Source: Streptomyces sp. SCL15-4 | Lineage (GTDB): Bacteria > Actinomycetota > Actinomycetes > Streptomycetales > Streptomycetaceae | Direction: 5' to 3' | Assembly (NCBI RefSeq): GCF_033366695.1 | Contig: NZ_JAOBTQ010000001.1 | Coordinates: 372,001-436,000, forward strand | DNA length: 64,000 nt | Part shown: piece by piece, positions 9,041 through 17,663 of the stretch | Layout: every line of letters begins with the position of its first letter | Numbering within the stretch: position 1 is the first letter of the stretch | Program-made: the position numbers and the translations under genes | The notes under the pieces: model-generated | Seen by the model: the letters and a program-made list of their open reading frames with translations, nothing else | What the model was told of the DNA's origin: nothing | The model's database searches: none

Positions 9041-9762
9041 GATACGGGAGCCGCTTCTCCGTCGGCCGTCCCGTCGAGGACGCCGGGGGTGTCGTGCAGG
9101 ACCACGCTTTGCCGCAGCGGGATGCGTCCCATGTTGATGTCGTACATCGGTGAGGTCCGGTCGCCGGTGCCGAAGGCGATGCCGAACAGCAGCTTGAGGT
9201 CGTCGTGGACGCCGAGGGTCCGGCGGACGGTGTCGGCGTAGAGGCCGAGTATGGCCTGCGGTATGCCGCGGTAGCCGCGGGCGGTGAGCGAGAGCAGGAA
9301 GTTCTGGGCGTACATGCCGACGTCGCCGGCCGCCCGTACCCCGTCGCCGAGGACCGGTATGAAGAGGAGGGCTACGTGGGGTGCTCCGTAGAAGCGCAGG
9401 TTCTCGCGGATGACCTCCTTCCTGCCCTCCTGATCCGAGCGCGCCACGCCCCACCTGCCGTAGACGACGGCGGCGTGCTCGTGCGACCGGTCGCGGTGGA
9501 TGCCCTCGCCGTAGTCGACGGGGAAGTCGGCGCAGACACGGTCTTCCTCGTGCGCCTTGAGCAGTTCCTCGCTCAGGGCGTCCCGTGCCGCGCCGGAGAC
9601 GATGTGGACGTTCCAGGGCTGGGTGTTGCTGTTCGAGGGGGCGGTCTGGGCGTCTTCCAGTACGCCGCGGATGTCCGCGGGAGACAGCGGGGCGGGCAGG
9701 AACCGCCGCGGGGAGTGCCTGGTCCGGGCGAGGTCGGTGAAGAGTGAGGCGGTGGTCGGCAA
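9019..9762 (-). CDS. nitroreductase family FMN-dependent oxidoreductase
   Basis: The 247-residue protein has the nitroreductase fold markers: RHSPRRFLP and APSNSNTQPWNVHIV for FMN phosphate and ring binding, then GVRAAGDVGMYAQNFLLSLTARG and a C-terminal FGIAFGTGD segment. These enzymes use NAD(P)H to reduce nitroaromatics, quinones or enones. I place the start at a TTG, six bases after GAAGGAG, rather than at the upstream GTG at 9807, which lacks such a site. It lies beside a decayed reductase gene and a TetR regulator, which hints at an old xenobiotic-reduction unit. Confidence 0.85.
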   Translation of the reverse strand: MPTTASLFTDLARTRHSPRRFLPAPLSPADIRGVLEDAQTAPSNSNTQPWNVHIVSGAARDALSEELLKAHEEDRVCADFPVDYGEGIHRDRSHEHAAVVYGRWGVARSDQEGRKEVIRENLRFYGAPHVALLFIPVLGDGVRAAGDVGMYAQNFLLSLTARGYRGIPQAILGLYADTVRRTLGVHDDLKLLFGIAFGTGDRTSPMYDINMGRIPLRQSVVLHDTPGVLDGTADGEAAPVSAGRRPR

Positions 9763-9839
9763 GGGGGGCTCCTTCGGTGGCGCTCTCGTGGTCGGGTACG
9801 GCCGCACGCGTGGTGCCGCGAGGTGAGGGCCGTGAGTCA

Positions 9840-10495
9840 GCCGTGCGGGCGGCGGTCGGGTTCCACGGCTTCCTCCGGCGTGGGCGCGGAGGTGAGCGTG
9901 GCGAAGCGGCTCGTCCGGCGGTCCCGATGGCGCGGGGCCGCGCTGCGGTCAGCGGCGGCGAGGGCCTGTTCCGGATCGCGCGGGCTCGGCTCGGTGCAGT
10001 AGGCGGGCGTCATCGGTTGCCGGCGCCAGGAGTCGGCCGGCGCGCCGGCGTCGTAGGGGTCGAAGCCGCTCTCGTCGACCAGGCGCATGCCGACGTGGCG
10101 TGCTTCGCCGGAGTCGGCGGCGACCGGCAGCGCGCTGCGGCCCGGGGGCGCCGCCGGTACGCCCCTGGTCTGCGAGGTGCCTGCCAGGGCCGCGTTCCAC
10201 GCCTTCACCGCGGGCCGCCCCAGTCGCTCGGCCGCCCGCAGGCTCTCCACCCGGCCGTCTTCCGCCGCCTCGATGCGGTCTCCCGGCTGGGGAAAGCAGT
10301 CGGAGGTGTCGATGACCACGGTCCGGCCGGCACGGAGCGCAGATCCCGGCCACGTCCGGGACGCGGGCGAAGGGCACGGACGGGATGATCACGTCCTGGC
10401 CGGGGGTTCGCCACCTCGGCATCGTGCCCGTCGGCGCTGAACGTGCCCGTCCGCGATGTCCCGATCGGGCCGGTTCCGATAACGTCAAGTTCCAT
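9840..10495 (-). pseudogene. frameshifted NADP/F420-type oxidoreductase
   Basis: Three frames on the minus strand together make one gene. The first opens with MELDVIGTGPIGTS and GHDAEVANPR, the dinucleotide-binding start of the F420-dependent NADP reductase-like family. A second frame gives DVIIPSVPFARVPDV. A third continues with VIDTSDCFPQPGDRI, LGRPAVKAWN, RSALPVAADS and MRLVDESGFDPYDAGAPADSWR to the end. At least two frameshifts and a loss of residues between the first and second blocks are needed, so no full-length protein can form. The intact family member is about 210 residues long. Confidence 0.75.
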
Positions 10496-10598
10496 GATTT
10501 GTCCTCCTAAAGGTCGCGTCGCTCCCTTGGAGGGAAGGGGTGACGCGGTCGGCGGCAGCGTCCGGAAGGGCGTGGCGCCCGGGGCCCGGCCCGGTGGT

Positions 10599-11192
10599 CT
10601 ACTCCGCGTCGCCGGGCCGGCGGTAGCCGCTTTCGATGAGGTCGCGCAGACGGCCGAGCGACTCTTCGTCGGCGGCGCCGGTGCCCATCAGCCAGGCGAC
10701 GGAACAGGCGGCGAGGAACAGATCGAATCCCGTCACCGAAGGCCGCGCGCGTCCCGCATACTGGGCGGCCTTCACATACTCGTCCGTTGTGGCGATGAGC
10801 ATGTCACAGGGCAGGGTCAGGGGGTTGCCCGGCTCCTGCGCCTTGGCCGCGACCATGAGCGGTTCCGGCAGCCCGCTGAAAGCACTGAAGTACTCCTCCA
10901 GCGCCCGCAGCCACTGCCGCAGCCTCTCGGCCGCGTCGTCGATCCCGGCGATCTCCGCCCGGCGGGCCATCAACTCGTCGGAGCGCGTCTGCAGCACCGC
11001 CGCGAGCAGCGCCTCCCGGGTCGGGAAGTGCCGGTACAGCGTCGCGGGCCCGACTCCGGCCTCCTTGGCGACCGCTTCCAGCGACGTACCCACCCCGTAT
11101 CTCAGGAAGTGGTGCTGCGCCGCGTCCAGGAGAGCGGCCCGGTTGCGCAGGACGTCCGCGCGCGGCTTGCGTGCTTGCTGTCCGCCGCTCAT
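10599..11192 (-). CDS. TetR family transcriptional repressor
   Basis: The 197-residue protein has a TetR HTH near residues 10-60: RAALLDAAQHHFLRYGVGTSLEAVAKEAGVGPATLYRHFPTREALL. The ligand-binding C-terminal domain is variable, as expected. The ATG at 11192 has GGGAG six bases upstream and is preferred over the GTG at 11198. Two matching palindromes lie 29 to 77 bases upstream of the start, so autoregulation is likely. Its former target is probably the adjacent decayed reductase, whose start lies about 100 bases past the end of this gene. Confidence 0.9.
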   Translation of the reverse strand: MSGGQQARKPRADVLRNRAALLDAAQHHFLRYGVGTSLEAVAKEAGVGPATLYRHFPTREALLAAVLQTRSDELMARRAEIAGIDDAAERLRQWLRALEEYFSAFSGLPEPLMVAAKAQEPGNPLTLPCDMLIATTDEYVKAAQYAGRARPSVTGFDLFLAACSVAWLMGTGAADEESLGRLRDLIESGYRRPGDAE

Positions 11193-11220
11193 GCGCACTC
11201 CCGTTGTACGACGCCACGAA

Positions 11221-11269
11221 ACGGATGCTGCATCCGTATGGGGCGAGCGTAAAACGGAGGCAGCCTCCG
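11221..11269. promoter_or_regulatory. paired TetR operators
   Basis: Two palindromes fit one consensus, ACGGANGCNGCNTCCG: ACGGATGCTGCATCCGT at 11221-11237 and CGGAGGCAGCCTCCG at 11255-11269. Their centres are 33 bases apart, three helical turns, so two dimers would sit on the same face. They lie just upstream of the TetR gene and nothing else uses this interval, so they are probably its autorepression sites. Confidence 0.7.
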
Positions 11270-11597
11270 GTCAAGCGGCCGCATGTCCGCCGCCCGCGCG
11301 GACCGAGCAGATCCCGTGCTCCGGGTCAGGGGAAGCTGTACGTCCGCTCTCCGTCCGGGTATCCGCGGACGTGGTCCGGTGTCCATGGAGGTAGGCCCGG
11401 GCCCAGTCGCCGCGCGGCGTGTCGACCGGGGCGACGGGTGGCTCGACGGCATGGCCGCCGGTGCCGGAGCCCGGTGCCGCGTGGACGGCCCGGTCGCCGA
11501 CGGCCGGACGGCCCTGGCACAGACCGCGCCGCTGTTCCCGGGCGCCGAGCGCCGTGACCGCGTACGTGGCGCGCGGAACGAGGCCGCGCAGTGCTCG
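11270..11597. other. intergenic region, no supported gene
   Basis: The stretch between the TetR operators and the hydrolase stop shows only low-complexity open frames and no motif I can name. No strong hairpin was noticed. Confidence 0.35.
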
Positions 11598-12521
11598 TCA
11601 GTCGGTGGTGAGGTGGGTCGTGCAGAAGTCGGTGAGCTTGTCGACGGCAAGGTCGACGTACTCCTGCTTGTCGTAGAGGTCGACGTGGCTGGCGCCCTTG
11701 ATCCAGTGGAGTTCCCTGGGGCCGGTGGCCCGCTGGTGGGCCTCCACGGCCATCCAGGCGGTGACGGCGCGTTCGCCGATGATCTGGAGCATGGGGCGGG
11801 GGGCGATCAACGGGACGGCGGAGAAGGCGTCGTGGAAGGCCATCCTGTCGATGCTCTCCCAGGCGAGGGTCTTCGCGGAGCGCTCGTGGTAGCCGCGTGG
11901 GGTGCAGTAGTACTCGAAGCCTTCGAGGCCGTGCCGGCCGCCGAGCGCGCGGGCCTGCTCGGCCGTCTGCGCGAACATGGTCATCGTGCCGGGGTCCTCA
12001 CCGCGTGCGGCGGCGCCGCGGGCCTCCGCGGCGGCGCCCAACAGGGCCTGGAAGACGGCCGGGTCCTGGGTGCCGTCGGCGCCGAGACGGAACTGACGGG
12101 CGGGCTCGGCGGTGGACACGGTGGCCACGGCCCTGACACGGTGGTCGCCGCCGGCGGCGGCCAGCGCATAGCTGCCGGAGGCGCAGATGCCCAGCAGGCC
12201 GATCCGGTCGGCGTCGACCTCTTCGAGGGTGGTGAGGTAGGAGACAGCGGCCTTGAAGTCCTCCACCCGCTGGGCGGGGTCTTCCAGACCGCGGGGCAGG
12301 CCGCCGGACTCGCCCTGGTAGGCGGCGTCGAAGGCGAGGGCGACGAACCCCCGCTCGGCCATGCGCCGCGCGTACGTGCCGGAGGTCTGCTCCTTCACGC
12401 CGGTGCCGGGGTGACCGACGACGAGCGCCGGCCGTGGTCCCGACGGCCGCGTGCCGGGGATGTAGAGGTGGCCGGCGAGCGGGATGCCGGCGCTGGTGAA
12501 GCCGACGGTGGTCCGGGGCAT
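11598..12521 (-). CDS. alpha/beta hydrolase of the dienelactone-hydrolase-like type
   Basis: The 307-residue protein has the alpha/beta hydrolase core: SAGIPLAGHLYIPG, VVGHPGTGVKEQTSGTYA, then a nucleophile elbow reading GICASGS. In that elbow the central position is Cys, as in dienelactone hydrolases, with a nearby Ser. The later His is in KGASHVDLYD and the acid probably in the segment before it. No signal peptide is present, so it is cytoplasmic. The ATG start follows GGGAGA. It is divergent from an XRE regulator gene, which likely controls it. The substrate is unknown. Confidence 0.8.
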   Translation of the reverse strand: MPRTTVGFTSAGIPLAGHLYIPGTRPSGPRPALVVGHPGTGVKEQTSGTYARRMAERGFVALAFDAAYQGESGGLPRGLEDPAQRVEDFKAAVSYLTTLEEVDADRIGLLGICASGSYALAAAGGDHRVRAVATVSTAEPARQFRLGADGTQDPAVFQALLGAAAEARGAAARGEDPGTMTMFAQTAEQARALGGRHGLEGFEYYCTPRGYHERSAKTLAWESIDRMAFHDAFSAVPLIAPRPMLQIIGERAVTAWMAVEAHQRATGPRELHWIKGASHVDLYDKQEYVDLAVDKLTDFCTTHLTTD

Positions 12522-12717
12522 GAGGCACTCTCCCTGAGACGGTGGTGACGTGTCACGACGCACCCGCACGGCGGACTCGCGGTCCGCACCCCGCCGGGCA
12601 CACCTCCACGTTCCGCCCGTCTCCGCACGAGCGGGAGAGCAAGGTTTCTGCCTGGGAAAGAACTTGTCCCCCCATACGTGTGCCGTGGTCGTCGTGGGCG
12701 CGATGACACTTATGGGC

Positions 12718-13596
12718 ATGACTTCGGATTCCGACGCCCTGGCGCTGGGCGCCTTCCTCAAGGCCCGCCGGGCCCGGCTCACGCCACGAGAGTGCGGCCT
12801 TCCCGAGACGGACTCCGTCCGCAGAGTCGCCGGTTTGCGCCGCGAGGAGGTCGCCCGGCTCGCCGCCATCAGCGTGGACTACTACACACGGCTGGAACAG
12901 GGCCGCGTCCGGGCATCCGGACCCGTGCTGACCACGCTGGCCCGCGCCCTGCGCCTCGACGACGACCAGCAGCGGTACCTCTACGAACTCGCCGGCCGAA
13001 GCGACGCCCGGCCGCGCCGCCGACGGCCCGCCCAACGCCCGCGTCCGGCCATGCGACGCCTGCTCGACCAGCTCACCGGAACCCCCGCGCTCGTCCTCGG
13101 CAGACGCCTGGACGTCCTGGCCTGGAACTCCGCCGCCACGGCCCTCTACACCGACTTCGCCGCCCTCCCGGCGAACCGGCGCAACTACATGCGGCTGCTT
13201 TTCACGCACGCGGTGGTCCGGCACCTGCACCGGGACTGGGCCCACGACGCCCGGGAAGCCGTCGCCGCGCTGCGCATGGCGGCCGCGGCCGATCCCGACG
13301 ATCCCGACCTCGCCCAGCTCGTAGGCGAACTCTCCCTCCAGGACTCCGACTTCCGCACCTGGTGGGCCGAACACCACGTCAACAGCGCCAGTCACGGCAC
13401 CAAGCACTACCGCCATCACCTGGTGGGCGACCTCACGCTCGACTGCGACACCTGGGCCGATCCCGACGGTTCCGGACAGCGCCTGATGATCCTGACCGCC
13501 GAACCCGGCAGCCCCTCCCACGACGCCTTGCGCATCCTCACCTCATGGACCGCCCGGCAGCAGAGCGCCAACGGGGCGCAGGGCCCGGCGCGATGA
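12718..13596 (+). CDS. XRE family regulator with MmyB-like ligand domain
   Basis: The 292-residue protein has an N-terminal HTH (residues about 8-75; RVAGLRREEVARLAAISVDYYTRLEQGR) followed by the MmyB-like domain common in actinomycetes (LVLGRRLDVLAWNSAATALYTDF, RNYMRLLF, then FRTWWAEHHV and HPLVG-type segments). MmyB domains resemble PAS folds and may bind a small lipid-like ligand. Several close ATG codons exist; the one used gives the conserved start. The divergent hydrolase gene is the obvious target. Confidence 0.88.
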   Translation: MTSDSDALALGAFLKARRARLTPRECGLPETDSVRRVAGLRREEVARLAAISVDYYTRLEQGRVRASGPVLTTLARALRLDDDQQRYLYELAGRSDARPRRRRPAQRPRPAMRRLLDQLTGTPALVLGRRLDVLAWNSAATALYTDFAALPANRRNYMRLLFTHAVVRHLHRDWAHDAREAVAALRMAAAADPDDPDLAQLVGELSLQDSDFRTWWAEHHVNSASHGTKHYRHHLVGDLTLDCDTWADPDGSGQRLMILTAEPGSPSHDALRILTSWTARQQSANGAQGPAR

Positions 13597-13828
13597 CCGC
13601 CTGGGCACCTGGAGGCGTCCTCTGTCGCGCGCACGGAGCGAGTGGGAGGCGTGCGCGCGAGCGCTGGGCGGTGCCGGCGCGCCTTCCGCACGCGCCAGGA
13701 CGTCGCCGTACGCCCGAACCGCACAGAGCAGGCGGCCTTGACCTCGATCATGGTTGAGGTTGTTGGGTGGGTGATGGCGGCCAACGCGGCCTCCACTCGA
13801 ACGATCCGGCACGGAAGAAGGCACCGTC

Positions 13829-14260
13829 GTGACGAGCGACATTCTTGTGGTGGGCACGGTTTCACCGGAGGCCCGGGCCGCGGTGACAGGTGTGGTGAAG
13901 AGCCTGGAGAAGGCTTTCAACGAGAAGGACCCGATCGCGCTGGGCGAGCAGTTCGCCGAGCGGGCCTCCTGGACCAACGCGAGGGGCACGCGTCTCGACG
14001 GCAGGGAGGAGATCACCGAGTTCAGCACCGTGGCGATGAAGAGCTTCCTGGGCGACTCCTTCGCCCGGTACGACGTGGTCAAGCTGCTGGAGGTGGCCCC
14101 CGACGTGATCGCGGTGAATGTCGTGCAGACACCCACCGACAGCACAGGCAGCCCTGTCGACGGCCCACGGGGAGCAACTCTGTACGTGCTCGCCCGGCAG
14201 GTGGACGGCTGGCACATCGTGGCCGGCCAGAACATGGCCGTGGACCCGCGGACGGTGTGA
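13829..14260 (+). CDS. SnoaL-like/SgcJ family small protein
   Basis: The 143-residue protein has an NTF2-like fold signature: VVKSLEKAFNEKDPIALGEQFAERASWTNARGTRLDGREEITEF, followed by LYVLARQVDGWHIVAGQN. This is typical of the SgcJ/EcaC family (DUF4440 relatives), found in natural-product clusters and as stand-alone genes. The GTG start is preceded by GAAGAAGG. No catalytic role can be named. It is monocistronic here. Confidence 0.75.
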   Translation: MTSDILVVGTVSPEARAAVTGVVKSLEKAFNEKDPIALGEQFAERASWTNARGTRLDGREEITEFSTVAMKSFLGDSFARYDVVKLLEVAPDVIAVNVVQTPTDSTGSPVDGPRGATLYVLARQVDGWHIVAGQNMAVDPRTV

Positions 14261-14962
14261 CACCTGGTCTCCGCACCCTCGCGCGACAGCCGACCCGGCC
14301 GGGCGCGGCGTCGACGAACGCGGGACGAGCGCGACACCGGCGTCGCGCTCCCCGGCGAGCCGGAACGGCCCGGCCGACGCGACCGCTCGACGCGACCGGG
14401 TCCACGGCGCCGGCCACCCAGACTTACGGAGGTGATGGCGACCGGCTTCACGGCGGCCGCCTCCGCGATACGTGCCAAGGAGGTGCAGGGCGGTCAGCCG
14501 CGTCAAGCGCGGTCCGTCCGGTGGTCGGGATCGTGCCGGGCGGCGACCGGCCCGGGACGTGTTGCGCGCGATGGCCGCGTCGTCTGCCTTGTCGTCGGAC
14601 TTGACGACGTCGACGGGGTGGACCGGAGCGTGGTGACGGCACGGGCGGTGGGGCGGACGGACGCGGTCGTGGTGGCGGTCGTGGCCACGCTCGCGTCCGC
14701 AGACGACGCCGAGACCACGGACCGGCTTCCGTCATCGCGGGGTGAAGACGTCGTGGAAGTCGCCACCGGTCTCAAGTTCTTCGCCGGGAACCTCGGACAG
14801 GACGGGAGGCCGGTGCGGAGGGCACGGGCGAGTAACGGGTCCGTTCGCCGACGGACCGGGAAAAGTTCGCGGCGCGGTGTCGATCCGGCCCCGTCCCGAT
14901 CGACGTCATGGTGTGCGGTGCCCCGCCGCACGATGACGCCACGGAACCCGACGAGGACACAG
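14261..14962. other. intergenic region, no supported gene
   Basis: About 700 bases contain no frame I can support. A minus-strand stretch near 14580-14640 reads VHPVDVVKSDDKADDAAIARN, which looks coding-like and may be a worn remnant, possibly of a mobile-element gene. The similarity is too short to name. Confidence 0.35.
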
Positions 14963-15607
14963 ATGGATCAGCTGCTGAGAGTCATGAACTTCAACGTTTC
15001 GCGTGACGGCATCGGTGCCGGCGAACACCAAAGCCTCGAAAGTCCGTTCGGCTACGATCATCCCGAGAGGCTGTTCGCCTGGGCCGGGGCCACGGCGAGC
15101 TGGCCGATGCGCACCGAGCCCGGCGGGAGCCGGGGCCTCGACGACTACTTCACCCGGGACTTCGCCCGGAACATCGGAGCCGAGATCATGGGCCGCAACA
15201 AGTTCGGTCCCCAGCGCGGGCCGTGGCAGAACCACGAGTGGCGCGGCTGGTGGGGACAGGAACCCCCGTTCCGCACACCGGTGTTCGTCATGACCCACCA
15301 CGAGCGCCCGTCGTTCACGCTCGGCGACACCACGTTCCACTTCGTCGACGGCGACCCGGCCACGGTCCTCCGACAGGCGAGGGAAGCGGCACAGGGCAAG
15401 GATGTCCGGCTCGGCGGCGGGGTCACCACCATCCGCCAGTTCCTCGACGCCGGCCTCGTCGACACCCTGCACGTCGCGGTCTCGCCGGTCGAACTCACCT
15501 CCGGACTACGGCTCTGGGAGTCCCCCGACGACCTGCGCGACCGGTACCACCTGGAGGTGGTGCCCAGCCCGAGCGGCGTCACCCACCACCTGTTCTGGCG
15601 GAAGTAA
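14963..15607 (+). CDS. dihydrofolate reductase family (RibD C-terminal-like) protein
   Basis: The 214-residue protein fits the RibD_C/DHFR-like family of actinomycetes: MNFNVSRDGIGAG at the N-terminus, EIMGRNKFGPQRGPW, TPVFVMTHHERPSF, then DVRLGGGVTTIRQFLDAGLVDTLHVAVSPVELTSG. The family binds NADPH. Most members are of unknown function and should not be read as true folate enzymes. The start ATG follows a weak GAGGA. It stands alone with a strong hairpin directly after it. Confidence 0.8.
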   Translation: MDQLLRVMNFNVSRDGIGAGEHQSLESPFGYDHPERLFAWAGATASWPMRTEPGGSRGLDDYFTRDFARNIGAEIMGRNKFGPQRGPWQNHEWRGWWGQEPPFRTPVFVMTHHERPSFTLGDTTFHFVDGDPATVLRQAREAAQGKDVRLGGGVTTIRQFLDAGLVDTLHVAVSPVELTSGLRLWESPDDLRDRYHLEVVPSPSGVTHHLFWRK

Positions 15608-15615
15608 CGCCAAGC

Positions 15616-15650
15616 GCCTCCTCGCTGTCGGGCCCCGGCCGCGAGGAGGC
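15616..15650 (+). terminator. hairpin terminator after the DHFR-like gene
   Basis: GCCTCCTCGC at 15616-15625 pairs perfectly with GCGAGGAGGC at 15641-15650 across a 15-base loop, starting 9 bases after the stop codon. It fits a rho-independent-like terminator without a U-tract. The rest of the interval up to 15941 holds nothing I recognise. Confidence 0.65.
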
Positions 15651-15941
15651 ACCCGCCTCGACGGGCGCCTTCGACGCGGGGCCCGGGATCACGCGGGACG
15701 CGCCGCGGTAGTGGGAGCCGGACCCGAAGCGAACTGCCGCGGCCCGCCGAAAAGTGCCGAGAGCCGCGACGAGCGTCATCGCCGTCTCGGACGGACTCGG
15801 CCGGGACGGTTCGGCGTGCGGGTGGTCCGTGAGCCGGCCGATCGCGCGGACGAGGGCCGGGCCGAAGTGCCGACGTGCCGCAGCCCGGGCACGCGTGGGC
15901 GTGTCCAGGCTGCGTGGCCGGGTGCCGTGATGGCCGCGGCG

Positions 15942-16361
15942 TCAGGCGGAGACGGCGGCGTGCAGGGCGTCCAGGCCGTCTCGGTAGATTCCGGTGAACA
16001 GGTCGACGACCTCGGACTCGGTGGCGTCGACGGGGTTGAAGCGGCCGGACCACTGGACCTCGGCGATGTCGTCCCGGCCGGGGATCGTGTGGACCCGGAG
16101 GGTGGCGACGTAGCCGTTGACGGGGAACGGGGCCTGGAGGATGGCGTAGCTGTAGTGGCGCTCGGCCTCGTTGAACTCCAAGAGGCGCTCGGTGATGATC
16201 TCGCCCTCGGAGTTCTTCAGCCGGCGCACCCGGCCGCCTTCGAGTGCGGTGCTCTCGGGGATGTGGGGGAGCCAGTCGGGCAGGGCGTCGAAGCCGCCGA
16301 TGAGGCTCCAGACCTTGTCGGGTGAGGCGGGCACTGTGCGGCTGACGGAAGTCGAGGCCAT
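15942..16361 (-). CDS. SRPBCC family protein (polyketide cyclase/START-like)
   Basis: The 139-residue protein shows the SRPBCC pattern: VSRTVPASPDKVWSLIGGFDALPDWLP at the N-terminus, a central RRLKNSEGEIITERLLEFN, and a long C-terminal helix after the glycine-rich loop (LFTGIYRDGLDALHAAV). Such proteins bind hydrophobic ligands in a helix-grip cavity. It is the last gene of a redox unit, 47 bases after an aldo/keto reductase. A detoxification or ligand-binding role is inferred from context only. Confidence 0.8.
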   Translation of the reverse strand: MASTSVSRTVPASPDKVWSLIGGFDALPDWLPHIPESTALEGGRVRRLKNSEGEIITERLLEFNEAERHYSYAILQAPFPVNGYVATLRVHTIPGRDDIAEVQWSGRFNPVDATESEVVDLFTGIYRDGLDALHAAVSA

Positions 16362-16408
16362 GGTCTTTCTCCTGGATGCCGGCGTGGGGGAAAACGGGTC
16401 GGGGGGGG

Positions 16409-17419
16409 TCAGGCGCCGTCGGGCAGCGGGGCGGCCGGGCTGATCAGGCCGGCGGCGCGCAGGTCGTGCCAGAACGCGGCCGGGACGGTCTCGTTCAGGG
16501 CGGCGGTGTCCTCGGCGATGCGGCTGGGCCGGGTGGCGCCGGGGACGACGGCGGCGGCTGCCGGGTGGGCGAGGGAGAACTGCAGGGCGGCGGCCTTGAT
16601 GCTGATGCCGTGCTCGCCGGCGAGGGCCTTGAGCCGGCCGACGCGCTCGATGATCTCCGGAGGGGCCTGCTGGTACTCGAAGTGGCTGCCACCGGCGAGG
16701 ATGCCGGAGCTGTAGGGGCCGCCGACGACCATGTCGACGTTCTGTTCCCGGGCCATGGGCAGCAGGCGCTGCAGGGCGTGCTCGTGGTCGAGGAGGGTGT
16801 AGCGGCCGGCGAGGAGGAAGCCGTCGGGGCGGGGCTCGTCGAGGGCGAGGGTCAGCTCGATGGGCTCGGTCTTGTTGACGCCCAGGCCCCAGGCCTTGAT
16901 GACACCCTCGTCACGCAGCCGGGACAGAACGCGGAAGGCTCCGGTGCGGGCCTCCTCGAACTTCTGGACCCAGGCGTCGCCGTGGAAGTCCTGGGCTATG
17001 TCGTGCACCCAGACGATGTCGAGCCGGTCGACACCGAGGCGCTTGAGGCTGCCCTCGATGGAGCGTTCGGTGGCCTCGGCGGTCCACTCGTGGAGGATCT
17101 TGTTGGAATTGCCGTGCTCGAAGAGACCGCCCTTCTCTCCGAAGTCGGGGACGTCGGTCTCCGGCTCGTCGAGGATGACCCGGCCGACCTTGGTCGACAG
17201 CACGTAGGCGTCGCGCGGCTTGGCCGAGAGGACCTGGCCCAGGCGCTCCTCGGCCAGGCCGGCACCGTAGAAGGGGGCGGTGTCGTAGTAGCGGATGCCC
17301 TGCTCCCAGGCGGCCTCGACGGTGGCGCGGGCCTCCTCGCCGGGGATCGCGCGGAACATGTTGCCGAGCGGGGCGGTCCCGAAGCCGAGCCGGCCGGGAA
17401 GGATTTCCTTGAGGGACAT
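16409..17419 (-). CDS. aldo/keto reductase (aldose dehydrogenase-like)
   Basis: The 336-residue protein is an AKR with LGFGTAPLGN at the first strand, the catalytic tetrad region YYDTAPFYGAGLAEERLGQVL (Asp and Tyr), the Lys in VLSTKVGRVI and the His in IVWVHDI. The length and the LGVNKTEPIELTLAL and VVPGATRPSRIAED blocks match the D-threo-aldose/L-fucose 1-dehydrogenase branch. It likely uses NADP(H). A CTTGCA palindrome about 200 bases upstream suggests it starts its own MarR-controlled transcript together with the SRPBCC gene. Confidence 0.88.
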   Translation of the reverse strand: MSLKEILPGRLGFGTAPLGNMFRAIPGEEARATVEAAWEQGIRYYDTAPFYGAGLAEERLGQVLSAKPRDAYVLSTKVGRVILDEPETDVPDFGEKGGLFEHGNSNKILHEWTAEATERSIEGSLKRLGVDRLDIVWVHDIAQDFHGDAWVQKFEEARTGAFRVLSRLRDEGVIKAWGLGVNKTEPIELTLALDEPRPDGFLLAGRYTLLDHEHALQRLLPMAREQNVDMVVGGPYSSGILAGGSHFEYQQAPPEIIERVGRLKALAGEHGISIKAAALQFSLAHPAAAAVVPGATRPSRIAEDTAALNETVPAAFWHDLRAAGLISPAAPLPDGA

Positions 17420-17619
17420 GACAGTGCCTTTCGATGGATGCGTTGAGCGCCGGGGCCGTTACGGCTTTCCCGGCCCGACCGAGGCATGTGCGGACGGATG
17501 CCTCTGCGGCTCGCGGCTCCGGCCGCGGAACCGTGGCAGTGGACGCGCGGCGGCGTCTTGCCGGAGCCGGGGCGCCTCACCGCCGTGAATGCGGGAGCGC
17601 GTTATATGCATGAACAATA

Positions 17620-17643
17620 CTTGCAGACGCGGGCTAATGCAAG
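17620..17643. promoter_or_regulatory. probable MarR operator upstream of aldo/keto reductase
   Basis: CTTGCA at 17620-17625 and TGCAAG at 17638-17643 form a perfect inverted repeat with a 12-base spacer. The surrounding sequence, ATACTTGCAGACGCGGGCTA, closely matches the palindrome between the marR and MFS genes. It lies between the LLM oxidoreductase stop and the reductase start, so it should control the reductase-SRPBCC transcript. Confidence 0.65.
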
Positions 17644-17663
17644 TGGTGTCCCACCGGGCGATC

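Noticed and set aside
14580..14640. IS110-like transposase remnant
   Set aside because: A short stretch (SDDKADDAAIARN) looks like such a protein, but it is too short and no inverted repeats or other blocks were seen.
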